64,000 nucleotides of DNA. It comes from a candidate division KSB1 bacterium. Lineage in GTDB: Bacteria; Zhuqueibacterota; Zhuqueibacteria; Residuimicrobiales; Krinioviventaceae. The position numbers and the translations under genes are program-made. Every line of letters starts with the position of its first letter. Within the stretch, counting starts at the first letter, position 1. Below, one piece after another: positions 49,178 to 58,067 of the stretch. Location of the stretch: positions 496,001-560,000 of the forward strand of contig JAXHMJ010000005.1 in the NCBI GenBank assembly GCA_034521575.1, written 5' to 3'. The notes under the pieces were generated by a model. It ran no database searches. It worked only from the letters and a program-made list of their open reading frames with translations, and was not told the DNA's origin.

Positions 49178-49768
49178 ATGTCAAACAAGGCACTTTTAGT
49201 GGTTGATGTTCAAAATGATTTTTGCCCGGGCGGCGCACTCGGTGTGTCGGGCGGGAATAAAATAATACCCGTAATTAATGAATATATCAAACTGTTTCAG
49301 AATCAAAATCTGCCTGTTTTTTTCACACGCGACTGGCATCCGGACAGCACCGCACATTTTAAAGAAAAAGGCGGAGACTGGCCGCCGCATTGCATCCGAA
49401 ATACGCCGGGCGCTGAATTTCATCCGGATTTAAATATTCCGGATAACGCCGATATTTTATCCAAAGGCGTGTCACCGGACACCGACGGCTATTCCGCATT
49501 TGAAGGTATTGATGAAAATGAAAACTCGCTGGATACACTTTTAAAAGAAAAAGAAGTGGATACCCTTTATATTGCCGGACTGGCGACTGATTTTTGCGTG
49601 CGTTTTTCAACCCAGGAAGCCATGCAGAAAGGATATGAGATTAATGTGCTGACCGATGCAACCGAAGGTGTGGACAAGGATGCATCCAAAGAGGTACTGG
49701 ATACCTTTGCGAAAAAAGGCGGGAGGTTATTGCAGCTGGACGACGTCAAACAGGAACTGGAACCATGA
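49178..49768 (+). CDS. pncA: nicotinamidase (isochorismatase fold)
   Basis: PncA hydrolyses nicotinamide to nicotinate in NAD salvage. The 196-residue protein begins ALLVVDVQNDFCPGGAL (catalytic Asp), has the metal-binding RDWHPDSTAHF, SKGVSPDTDGYSAF with the likely catalytic Lys, and the nucleophile in GLATDFCVRFS. This set is typical of nicotinamidases and separates it from other isochorismatase-like enzymes. AGAGGTGA precedes the ATG. It overlaps the next gene by ATGA. Confidence 0.92.
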   Translation: MSNKALLVVDVQNDFCPGGALGVSGGNKIIPVINEYIKLFQNQNLPVFFTRDWHPDSTAHFKEKGGDWPPHCIRNTPGAEFHPDLNIPDNADILSKGVSPDTDGYSAFEGIDENENSLDTLLKEKEVDTLYIAGLATDFCVRFSTQEAMQKGYEINVLTDATEGVDKDASKEVLDTFAKKGGRLLQLDDVKQELEP

Positions 49769-50233
49769 CGGGGTCGGAGATTCTTGTTGTTATCATTGTA
49801 GCAGGTGTATTGATTGGTGTATGGATTTTTTTGCAGCAAAAAGCAAAAACACGTCTGCAGCAGATTGAACAGGAAACCGGCTCACAGACCGTACTCTACA
49901 AAGACCGGTCTGCCAATTTTTTCGGCCAGGCATGGCGCGGATATAAACAGGTCCGCGGAAACGGTGTTCTTTTGATAACCAGAGAACAGATTATGTTTCA
50001 TATGTGGGTACCGGAAAGAAATTGATCATTCCGGTTGAATCCATGATATCATATGAATCGCCAAAATCATTTCTGGGCAAAACAAAGCTCAGCCGGCTGA
50101 TACAGATCAATTTTTACAATAATTCCGGGAAAAGGATGCCGCTGCCTGGCTGACCCGGGACTTGGAATGCATTAACGTGTTGGAAACCTTAAAATCCCAT
50201 AAAGAGGGATCATATGATGAAATTGAAACTTGA
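49765..50233 (+). CDS. small membrane-anchored protein of unknown function, frameshifted
   Basis: I do not recognise the family. The start overlaps pncA (ATGA). Residues about 4-23 form one membrane segment (ILVVIIVAGVLIGVWIFLQQ). The rest, about 130 residues, would be cytosolic, with a PH-like flavour (GYKQVRGNGVLLITREQIMFHMWVP). The written frame stops at 50025. The neighbouring frame goes on KLIIPVESMISYESPKSFLG, and after a second change near 50136 DAAAWLTRDLECINVLETL, stopping at 50233. The alternation of a hydrophobic strand, 'I.Y' and 'K' fits a GRAM/bPH-type domain; this is a guess. Confidence 0.5.
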
Positions 50234-50933
50234 AATCATCTTAATCATGGCGATGGTTTTCCTTTGTCAGGGACAGACGGATATGAATGATAAAAAATAC
50301 CAAAAACAGCGGGAAGAGATGATTCGGAAACAACTTATGTACCGGGGTATAGAGGACAAAAAGGTTCTGGATGCCTTTCGTCAGGTCAAGCGGCATGAAT
50401 TTGTTCCGGGCTATTTGCGCCATTTCGCCTATCATGACCGACCGCTGCCGATCGGCGAAGGACAAACCATCTCTCAGCCCTATATTGTGGCATTGATGAC
50501 CGAGCTGCTTCAGCTCTCACCGAAAGACACGGTTCTGGAAATCGGCACCGGCTCTGGTTATCAAGCTGCGATTTTGGCCAAATTGTGTGCGCATGTCTAT
50601 ACGATTGAAATCAATGAAAATCTGGGAACCCGGGCCAAAGCAAGCCTGGATTCACTCGGGTATGACAATGTTTCTGTAAAAATCGGCGACGGATTCAAGG
50701 GCTGGCCGGAACATGCACCTTTTGATGCCATCATTGTCACCTGCTCGCCCGAGGATGTACCGCCGCCGCTCAAAGAACAACTGTCAAACAACGGAGAAAT
50801 GGTGATTCCCGTTGGTTCCCGAAGCCGGCAGCAGCTGATTGTCATGAAAAAGAAACAGGACGAGTTGATCCGCGAGAAAAGCATCCCGGTTATGTTTGTC
50901 CCGATGGTGGACAGCACCGGAACCCGCTATTAA
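50214..50933 (+). CDS. pcm: protein-L-isoaspartate O-methyltransferase with signal peptide
   Basis: Pcm methylates isoaspartyl residues of aged proteins with SAM. The 239-residue protein has VKRHEFVP, DRPLPIGEGQTISQPYIVALM, VLEIGTGSGYQAAILA (SAM loop), VYTIEINENLG and a short C-terminus. The N-terminus, MKLKLEIILIMAMVFLCQGQ, is a signal peptide or signal anchor, so the enzyme probably acts outside the cytosol. The only way to avoid this is to start at MNDKKYQ (about residue 24), which lacks a clear ribosome binding site. AAAGAGGGA precedes ATG 50214. Confidence 0.88.
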   Translation: MMKLKLEIILIMAMVFLCQGQTDMNDKKYQKQREEMIRKQLMYRGIEDKKVLDAFRQVKRHEFVPGYLRHFAYHDRPLPIGEGQTISQPYIVALMTELLQLSPKDTVLEIGTGSGYQAAILAKLCAHVYTIEINENLGTRAKASLDSLGYDNVSVKIGDGFKGWPEHAPFDAIIVTCSPEDVPPPLKEQLSNNGEMVIPVGSRSRQQLIVMKKKQDELIREKSIPVMFVPMVDSTGTRY

Positions 50934-50960
50934 TTATTGACACCATTAATTATTGACACC
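50929..50960 (+). repeat. 16-bp tandem duplication at the pcm stop codon
   Basis: ATTAATTATTGACACC stands twice in a row, and the first copy includes the pcm stop codon. It contains TTGACA-like text, so a duplicated -35 element for the next gene is possible. The spacer to 51175 shows nothing else. Confidence 0.5.
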
Positions 50961-51174
50961 ATGATCATTGTCCACATCGGCGGGATAAGGTCTTTTGACT
51001 CAGACAACGCGCAAAATAAAATCATCCGGCGGGTAAAATATATCCGGCCGTGTGACATTCGGGGAAAAAGCATTTGCACAAAAGCATCAAACGCTGTAAA
51101 TTAACGCCGGAAAAAGATTAAAAACAGAAACTTTGCCATTCTAATGGCAAACCGGGAAAACAAAAGGATGTTCT

Positions 51175-51965
51175 ATGGCAGAGAAAAAAACAGGGGTGAT
51201 CACAGGCGCCACCAGCGGCATCGGAGCCGCATTTGCAAAAGCTTTTGCAGCACGGAATTATGATCTTATTCTCACCGGTCGGCGAGAATCCAAACTCAAT
51301 GAACTGGCGCAGGACATTCAGAACCAATTTCAGGTGTCTGTGGAAAAACAATTGATTGAACTTGCAGAAAGCGAGCAGGTTGAACAATTCATTTCCATTT
51401 TGCAGCGTCAGCAAATTGATCTTTTGATCAATAATGCCGGATTCGGAATGCGATCCACGTTTTTGGAAACAAATTACGAAACCCTGGAGCAGATGGTCAC
51501 TGTGCACTCCACGGTGCCGATGCAATTGATGCATGCGCTGCTGCCCGGCATGAAAGAGCGGCGATCCGGGATCATTATCAATGTCGCATCCATCGCCGGC
51601 TTTTTCCCCCTGCCCCAGAGCGGTGTATACTCTGCCACCAAATCGTTTTTAACCCTGCTGAGCGAATCTCTGCATGTGGAACTCGAAGGGACAGGCGTGC
51701 AGGTGCAGGCGTTATGTCCGGGTATGACGATTACGGATTTTCATTCGCGGCTGGGCAAAGATCCTGAGCGCTTTTACAAAAAAGAGGTCCGATGAAAGCC
51801 ATGACACCGCATGCCGTGGTTGAGACGTCTTTGAAATATCTGCAAAAGGACAAACCTGTCTGTATTCCGGGCCGCAACAACCGGCTGTTGGTCAATATCC
51901 CGCGGTTTTTGAACAAAAGCATGCTGTACAAACTCGCCCGTGCGGCCCGCAATCGTGAAACATAA
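51175..51965 (+). CDS. short-chain dehydrogenase/reductase (DltE/YqjQ-like), frameshifted near the end
   Basis: Classical SDR: TGATSGIGAAFAKAFA (NAD(P) loop), NNAGFGMRS, the catalytic Ser in NVASIAGF, YSATK (Tyr and Lys) and PGMTITDF. The written frame ends at 51795 after KEVR. Another frame, entering near 51788, gives KAMTPHAVVETSLKYL and PRFLNKSMLYKLA, the usual C-terminal helix region of this subfamily, and stops at 51965. Joined length is about 263 residues. The substrate is unknown; cytosolic or loosely membrane-bound. Confidence 0.85.
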
Positions 51966-51979
51966 TAAAGAGGAGCATC

Positions 51980-52846
51980 ATGGAAAAAGATCTTTATCAG
52001 TCTGCCTTGATCTATCAAAAAAACGAGATCACTGAATATCATATCTATCAATATTTATCCGGTATCGAAAAAAATGAAAAAAATAAAAAGATACTGTTAA
52101 GAATAGCCGAGGATGAATACAGCCATTATAAAGAGTGGAAAAAAGTCACCAACAGAGATGTAAAACCAAATACATTTAAAAAATGGTGGTTTTCCCAGAT
52201 CGGCCGTCTTTTGGGAATCACATTCAGTATCAAGCTCATGGAACACGGCGAAAAAGACGCTCAGGAAGAATACAGCCGCTGGCAGGGTCAGGTGGAGCGG
52301 ATTGATGCGATCATCGAGGATGAAAACAGTCATGAGGAAGAATTGATTAACCTGATTGATGAGGAACGGCTGCAGTACGCCGGTTCGATTGTACTCGGTT
52401 TGAATGATGCGCTGGTGGAACTGACCGGGGCGCTGGCCGGTTTGACACTGGCACTGCAAAACACAGCTCTGATCGCGCTCAGCGGCAGCATCACCGGTAT
52501 TGCCGCAGCCTTGTCAATGGGCGCATCCGAATATTTATCGACAAAATCAGAGGAAACACAAAAAAAGCCGCTGCGCGCTTCATTGTATACCGGAACCGCT
52601 TACCTGCTCACGGTTATTGTGCTCATATTACCGTATCTCATCCTGGACAATTATTACTGGTGTCTGGCGTTTACATTACTGGGTGCGATTCTGATCATTG
52701 CCTTGTTCAATTACTATATCGCAGTGGCAAAAGATGAATCGTTTCGGCATCGATTCTGGGAAATGGCGGGACTGAGTCTCAGTGTGGCGGCGTTCAGTTT
52801 TCTCATCGGTTTTCTGCTGCGTTCATTTTTGGGAATTGAGATTTAA
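51980..52846 (+). CDS. ferritin-like / VIT1-CCC1 fusion, putative iron or manganese transporter
   Basis: The 288-residue protein joins an N-terminal rubrerythrin-like domain (residues about 1-135, with carboxylate/His metal motifs EITEYHIYQYL, DEYSHYKEW and DENSHEEEL) to a VIT1/CCC1 membrane domain (about 136-288, SIVLGLNDALVELTGALAGLT and SMGASEYLSTKSEE, five membrane segments). This architecture is that of MbfA-type iron exporters and related transporters. The ferritin-like part probably senses or delivers iron to the inner-membrane pore. It begins 14 bases after the SDR gene, so the two may be co-transcribed. Confidence 0.88.
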   Translation: MEKDLYQSALIYQKNEITEYHIYQYLSGIEKNEKNKKILLRIAEDEYSHYKEWKKVTNRDVKPNTFKKWWFSQIGRLLGITFSIKLMEHGEKDAQEEYSRWQGQVERIDAIIEDENSHEEELINLIDEERLQYAGSIVLGLNDALVELTGALAGLTLALQNTALIALSGSITGIAAALSMGASEYLSTKSEETQKKPLRASLYTGTAYLLTVIVLILPYLILDNYYWCLAFTLLGAILIIALFNYYIAVAKDESFRHRFWEMAGLSLSVAAFSFLIGFLLRSFLGIEI

Positions 52847-52861
52847 AACAAGGATATTGTT

Positions 52862-53233
52862 ATGAGTCTGCTTGGAAATATTTTATGGATTTTGGTCGGC
52901 GGCGGTATTGTATTGTTTTTTGAATATCTGATCGGCGGTGTGTTGTTGTGCCTCACGATCATCGGGATACCATTCGGTATCCAGTGCATCAAACTTTCGG
53001 CGTTTGCCCTATTACCGTTCGGGCGCGATGTACAGATGCTGCGTTCACGAAACGGATGTTTGTCCGTCATGATGAACGTTCTCTGGATTCTACTCGGCGG
53101 CCTGTGGATCGCGATCACGCATATTGTATTCGGTTTGTTCTGGGCCATCACCATCATCGGACTGCCGTTTGCCAAACAGCATCTTAAACTGGCGGCACTT
53201 GCCCTGACCCCATTCGGATACGAAGTAAAATGA
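52862..53233 (+). CDS. YccF domain-containing inner-membrane protein
   Basis: This 123-residue protein has two copies of the YccF (DUF307) unit: GNILWILVGGG...LTIIGIPFGIQCIKLSAFALLPFG and NVLWILLGGLW...ITIIGLPFAKQHLKLAALALTPFG. Each includes a membrane hairpin. The role of the family is unknown. It starts 15 bases after the VIT-type gene. The plus-strand run ends here, converging on the polysaccharide cluster. Confidence 0.88.
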   Translation: MSLLGNILWILVGGGIVLFFEYLIGGVLLCLTIIGIPFGIQCIKLSAFALLPFGRDVQMLRSRNGCLSVMMNVLWILLGGLWIAITHIVFGLFWAITIIGLPFAKQHLKLAALALTPFGYEVK

Positions 53234-53286
53234 GGCAGATGCATACAGTTATCGGCGATAATCCATAGAATACAAATATCAACTAT

Positions 53287-55032
53287 TTATTTGCGTGTGG
53301 ATTTGATCCGCGCCGGGGCGCCGATCGCCACGGAATAAGGCGGAATATCTTTGGTGACCACAGAACCGGCGCCGATCACCGATCCGGTACCGATCGTAAC
53401 GCCATCCAGGACGGTCACGCCGGCGCCCAGCCACACATCATCTTCGATGATCACACCGCCTTTGCTGTCATATCCCTGACGCATGATAGGAACATTCAGG
53501 CGGTCAAAGCGGTGCTGGGCGCCGCCGATATAACAATTGGCTGCAAACGGCGCATGTTTTCCGAGAATAATTCGTGTGGTGGTGCCCATCCGGCAATTGG
53601 CGCCGATATTGCAAAAATCCCCGATCTCAATGCGGCCGTTGCGCGTACCCAGGGTGGTTCCGCGGCCCAGCAGCACGTCACTCCCCAATACAATTTCAGA
53701 TTCTGCATCTCCCTGAGCCGATAACTTGCAGTATTCATCGATCATGCAGCGGGTTCCGATAGAAATTTTAGACGCATGCTGCAAAGTCACATTGCGGCCC
53801 ACCGCTGTTTTTTTACCGAACGACCTGAAAAGAGCGGGCAGAAACAGCCGGCGCCCGGCATATCCGGCCAGTCCCGGCAGCGGCGCCCAGAACAGCATCA
53901 CCGTCTCGTACTTTATTAATTCCCAGAGATTACGAGCGCCCAGTGTAATATCCATATATTTTGACAACGGAGACTGTCGGCGCCGCATTACATCTTCAAA
54001 TCCGCTGTAATAATCGACCTCGCCTTTGATATCTCCTTTTGCGATTTCATGTTTCATACCGTCGCCTTTAAAAGTATCAAGTGTAATGTCCATGCCGGAA
54101 AAATAAAGCCCGCCGATTAATCCGGCCAAAAGGGCCTTGGCGCGCAGCAGCAGGGCTACAGAGAGTCCGGCGGGTCCGCTCAGCTGCAACCGTTCAAAGG
54201 TAAAGAAATAAGCGCTCTCGGCCAGCCCGATACCGCCGATGGATATCGGGATCATGGTGATAATCATGACAATGGGTGTAATGATAAGAGCATCGGTATA
54301 AGATATCGCTACGCTAAAGGCCAGACTGCTGATGTACACATTGGTCACCGCTGCGAGATAAAAGAAAAAGGAATTGAACATGGCGAACCATAGAGTGCCC
54401 GGACTGTTACTCAGGGACAGAGTAGCATCCTGAAATTTTTTCAGTTTGGCAAACACAGACTGGGCTGCGGAAAACCGGATATGGCGGGTGAACCAGTCGA
54501 GGATAGAACGTTTGAGAATAGTCAGCAGCAAGACGCCATACCCACAGAGGCAGAGACTCAGGGCAACAGGCAGCCAGGCGTCCCACAAATGTCGAACCGC
54601 TGCTGCAAACGCGATTACAGCCATCAAGAGCAGTGCCGACAGGCCGGTAAAGCGCTCAACGAAAACCGAAGAAAAAACCTTGGCGCGTTCATTGCTCTCC
54701 TTGCCCAGGGTATAGGCGCGAACCACATCGCCTCCGACATTGGTAGGCAGTACCGTGTTGAAAAAATAACCGACAATATACAGCCAGAAACAGTGGGCCA
54801 GAGAGACGCGGATGGAAAACGCACGCAAAATAACCTGCCATTTCCAGGCGCTGATCAGGATTAATACCGGGGTAACGGCGAGCGACAGCAGCAGCATATT
54901 CAGGCGGGTGTGCTGCAATGCTTCCCAGAGCTGACCGAGCCCCGCTTTATACAGCACCCAGGCGAGAAGCAGCATACTCACCAAAAGCCGAATGTAAAAC
55001 CAGGGGCTTTTTGGATTAGAACGTTCAGGCAT
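53287..55032 (-). CDS. fusion of UPF0104/LPG-synthase-type flippase domain and hexapeptide acyltransferase
   Basis: A 581-residue protein. Residues about 1-330 form the eight-helix membrane domain of the UPF0104 / lysylphosphatidylglycerol synthase-type family (PTNVGGDVVRAYTLGKES, FVERFTGLSALLLMAV, IPISIGGIGLAESAYFF), often taken as a lipid or glycolipid flippase. Residues about 400-580 are a left-handed beta-helix acetyltransferase (ISIGTRCMIDEYCKLS, hexapeptide repeats, IIEDDVWLGAGVTVLDGVTIG, GSVVTKDIPPYSVAIG). The C-terminal part would acetylate a sugar at the membrane. The two are usually separate genes. It is the last gene of the exopolysaccharide operon. Confidence 0.83.
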   Translation of the reverse strand: MPERSNPKSPWFYIRLLVSMLLLAWVLYKAGLGQLWEALQHTRLNMLLLSLAVTPVLILISAWKWQVILRAFSIRVSLAHCFWLYIVGYFFNTVLPTNVGGDVVRAYTLGKESNERAKVFSSVFVERFTGLSALLLMAVIAFAAAVRHLWDAWLPVALSLCLCGYGVLLLTILKRSILDWFTRHIRFSAAQSVFAKLKKFQDATLSLSNSPGTLWFAMFNSFFFYLAAVTNVYISSLAFSVAISYTDALIITPIVMIITMIPISIGGIGLAESAYFFTFERLQLSGPAGLSVALLLRAKALLAGLIGGLYFSGMDITLDTFKGDGMKHEIAKGDIKGEVDYYSGFEDVMRRRQSPLSKYMDITLGARNLWELIKYETVMLFWAPLPGLAGYAGRRLFLPALFRSFGKKTAVGRNVTLQHASKISIGTRCMIDEYCKLSAQGDAESEIVLGSDVLLGRGTTLGTRNGRIEIGDFCNIGANCRMGTTTRIILGKHAPFAANCYIGGAQHRFDRLNVPIMRQGYDSKGGVIIEDDVWLGAGVTVLDGVTIGTGSVIGAGSVVTKDIPPYSVAIGAPARIKSTRK

Positions 55033-55041
55033 AACGGGAAT

Positions 55042-56220
55042 TTACCTTAAATAATGAGACAAGGTATCCGCAGCTGCAGCCGCTTTTTCCTTTTCACGTT
55101 CCACCCGCGGAATCATGTCCTGTTTAACAGCAGAACGGTTCTCATAGGTGTTGATGATCAGGTCGGAATAGCGGTCTATCGTCAGTTCGCGGAAATCCAC
55201 CAGATTGTCCTCCAGACCGATGGTGCGCATATAGCCGAGATTTTTCAGGATAGGTGAGAATTCCCACCGGCGGTGTGTGCATGGCGGATGACAAAATAAG
55301 CGAATGCGTGCGCATACCGGCAAACAGCTGCAGCCGTTTGAGAACCGCGCAGATATCCGCGTAACCGTAGCGTTTGTTCGACACCAGGCGAATCGAATCC
55401 TGATTTTTAATCTGAGCCAGCACCTGGCCGGCAATACCCATATCCATATGCTGCGTTTCGATAAAGATTACATCCACACTTAGCTTTTCAATGACCCGGT
55501 CTACGGTTTGTGCGTACAGAGTAACCAGGCTGATCCCGTCCGAATTTCACGCCTTTTTCCCGAACAAACGCGTCAATATAACTGTTGACATTAAATCCGA
55601 TGACCGGCCGATCGGTGGCAAACAGGTCCTCATTGCGGCACATTTCTTTAAAGCGGATATCGGAAGCGGGTACGGCATTCAGTGCGCAATCCGCTCCCAA
55701 TTGAACATTGGCATGATTGATCTGCCAGATCCTGAAGCAGGTCAATGGAATCGCGGTCGCGTAACATCAGGACATCGGCGCTATTCACCACGCGTTTCAG
55801 GCATTTTTTCCCGGCCGGGGTGGGCACCGGTCCCAGACTGCTGTTGTAAAGCACTGTGGGAATATTGCGCTTGTGGGCTTTGGGTAAAACCCGGGACAGG
55901 GTCCACAGATAATTGAACAAGGGATTATATAGTTTGCGATCGAAGAGAATGGCATCGGTCACCAGAACCAGATCGGCATTTAAAACCGTGCGATAGACCG
56001 GCACACCGTATATTTTCGCACTCAGATTCCACGGCAGCAGTCCCACCGGTTTGACATTGTATTTTGAAAAGGCCTGGCGCACAAAGGCCGGATTGATCGT
56101 GGGGACTTTGAACTCTACATCCGGGTAACGTTCAGAAATATCATTCAGCAGACAGCCGAGAATGGCTGCATCTCCTGCATTGCGTCCTGAATTATTACCC
56201 AATACAGCTATTGTTTTCAT
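55042..56220 (-). CDS. polysaccharide pyruvyl transferase family protein, about three frameshifts
   Basis: WcaK/CsaB-like enzymes add a pyruvyl ketal to sugars of surface polymers. The start IAVLGNNSGRNAGDAAILGCLL is diagnostic. The chain goes on NADLVLVTDAILFDRK, LYNSSLGPVPTPAGKK and VLMLRDRDSIDLLQDL. Then the frame changes near 55740 (NVQLGADCALNAVPA, DRPVIGFNVNSYIDAF), near 55540 (LVTLYAQTVDRVIEKL, DICAVLKRLQLFAGMRTHS) and near 55260 (KNLGYMRTIGLEDNLVDF), ending at 55042. Joined, it has about 392 residues. Its start overlaps the stop of the epimerase gene (ATGA). Confidence 0.82.
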
Positions 56221-57209
56221 AGATCACCTTTCAAGTATCCTTTTTGTTTATACCATTCAGCGGTTCGGTGTATTCCCTCTTTCATATTCACTTTGGGGTG
56301 AAATCCCAATTCCTGTTTGGCTTTGGAGATATCAAAGGCCCGGTCATGGGTAAAAATATGCGCGCGGCGTCTGAAAATCGGCGGTTCAATCCGCAGGGGG
56401 ATGCAGATTTTTTCGCACAGAAAGGCAACCACATACAAAGGCCATACGGGTGGACGAAATTTGGGAGGTTTGACGTTGAGCTCATCCGCAATCAGAGCGG
56501 CAAACTCATTCAGAGTTGTATAGGATTCTCCGGCGATGATATAGACCTGTCCGACGGCCTGATCAGATTCGCCTGCCAGTCTAAACCCTTCCACGGTATC
56601 GGTGACAAACGTCAAGTGATAATAGACATTGCCGCCTCCGAACATGATAAATTTGCGGTTGCCGACCATGCGGTACATCTTGAGCATACGGGTATCACCG
56701 GGGCCGTAAATCCCGACGGGGCGCACAACCGTGACCGGCAAACCCTGTTCTTTGTGATAGGACAGGGCAAGCTCCTCGGCTTTTGCTTTGGTTTCCTGAT
56801 AGATATCTTCGGGCTCGACCGGATGGGTTTCATCAGCGGGTGGATTTTTGATATCTCCGTGCACTCCGCAGGTGCTGCAATGGACCACCCGTTTGACATT
56901 AAACGTTTGCGATGCCTGTAAAATATATCGGGTGCCTTCCACATTAACCTGATGGTAAACCGAGTCGGGAACATTGGCAGCACGATACAAAGCGGCAATG
57001 TGAAACACTATATCAACGCCGTTCACAGCCTGTTCCACCTCGTTCTGATTCTCGAGCGAACCAAAAGCAAATTCAACAGGCCATTGTTTCAATTGGCTCA
57101 AATCGCTTTCCGGCCGGACGAACGCCCGTACCTGATAGCCGTGATCCAGTAAATTTTTAACCATATATCCACCGGTAAATCCGGTAGCTCCTGTTACCAG
57201 CGCTTTCAT
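56217..57209 (-). CDS. NAD-dependent epimerase/dehydratase (extended SDR)
   Basis: The 330-residue protein has the Rossmann start VTGATGFTGGYMVKNLL, HIAALYR, the catalytic region HCSTCGVHGD and YQETKAKAE (YxxxK), VRPVGIYGPGD and a substrate-binding C-terminus. It belongs to the group that includes sugar-nucleotide epimerases and hopanoid/dihydroflavonol-type reductases. Given the neighbours, a sugar nucleotide is plausible but not certain. It sits between a methyltransferase and the pyruvyl transferase, coupled to the latter. Confidence 0.82.
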   Translation of the reverse strand: MKALVTGATGFTGGYMVKNLLDHGYQVRAFVRPESDLSQLKQWPVEFAFGSLENQNEVEQAVNGVDIVFHIAALYRAANVPDSVYHQVNVEGTRYILQASQTFNVKRVVHCSTCGVHGDIKNPPADETHPVEPEDIYQETKAKAEELALSYHKEQGLPVTVVRPVGIYGPGDTRMLKMYRMVGNRKFIMFGGGNVYYHLTFVTDTVEGFRLAGESDQAVGQVYIIAGESYTTLNEFAALIADELNVKPPKFRPPVWPLYVVAFLCEKICIPLRIEPPIFRRRAHIFTHDRAFDISKAKQELGFHPKVNMKEGIHRTAEWYKQKGYLKGDL

Positions 57210-57230
57210 AAAAAATCCTGTTTTAAAATT

Positions 57231-58052
57231 CTACTTTTCAGCGATGACACATATTGTATGACCGTATTTTTTACGAATGGCCCGCGGCAGCAAATTGTAA
57301 GCGGGCACAAACATATAGTTGAACAATCCGGCTAAAAATCCTTTGCGGGGTGATTTTGTCGCGCGGATATAATCCAGAAAAATATCAACATTGGGAAATT
57401 GTGAAAATAACGGTCGGAGATCATCATGATCGTAAAGACGGGTAATCGGCGCATCTTCATGGGAAAATTCAAAATTAACTTTGCCCAGTTTGGTCAAAAA
57501 GATCTTCCAGGACTTTTTATAATACAGGGTGATCACCGCGTGACCGCCGGGTTTCAACACACGATACACCTCGGACACGGCACGCTGTGTGCTTTCCGTC
57601 TGATGCAGTACACCGAGAGATGTCACGATATCGAAAGCATTATCCTCAAACGGCAGTTCTTCCGCATTGGCCAGTCTCAGATCGCCTTTGAGATTATTAT
57701 GCTCAAAATTCTTTTGCGCCAGTTCAATCGCTGCCGGTGAAAGATCGATGCTGTGGATGTCCATGCCGTTTTGCGCCCAGGCAATGGACTCCCATCCGAC
57801 TCCGCAGCCGATTTCCAATACCTTGCCGCCCGGGAATTTCGCGCTTTCGGAATCAATCAACCGGTATCGGTGTTCGTAATTTTTTCGTATAAAGGCGCTG
57901 ACACTATCGAAAAACTCACCGGTCCCGATTTTTCGGGGATCACCGGTCCAGAATTGGGTAGAATTGACATTATCAGTCCAGTATTTCCTCACTTCATCCA
58001 GAGTGCGTTTATCGCTTCCATCATATAAATAAGTACCAATGGTATCTGACAT
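57231..58052 (-). CDS. SAM-dependent class I methyltransferase
   Basis: A 273-residue protein with SAM loop KVLEIGCGVGWESIAWAQNG (about residues 76-95), acidic loop IDLSPAAIELA, NAEELPFEDNAFDIVTSLGVLHQT and the later VYRVLKPGGHAVITLY. These are methyltransferase motifs I-III of the UbiE/11 type. The target could be a sugar or lipid carrier of the exopolysaccharide; nothing in the sequence tells which. It lies 15 bases from the dehydrogenase gene upstream. Confidence 0.85.
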   Translation of the reverse strand: MSDTIGTYLYDGSDKRTLDEVRKYWTDNVNSTQFWTGDPRKIGTGEFFDSVSAFIRKNYEHRYRLIDSESAKFPGGKVLEIGCGVGWESIAWAQNGMDIHSIDLSPAAIELAQKNFEHNNLKGDLRLANAEELPFEDNAFDIVTSLGVLHQTESTQRAVSEVYRVLKPGGHAVITLYYKKSWKIFLTKLGKVNFEFSHEDAPITRLYDHDDLRPLFSQFPNVDIFLDYIRATKSPRKGFLAGLFNYMFVPAYNLLPRAIRKKYGHTICVIAEK

Positions 58053-58067
58053 AATTCACCTGTTTGT

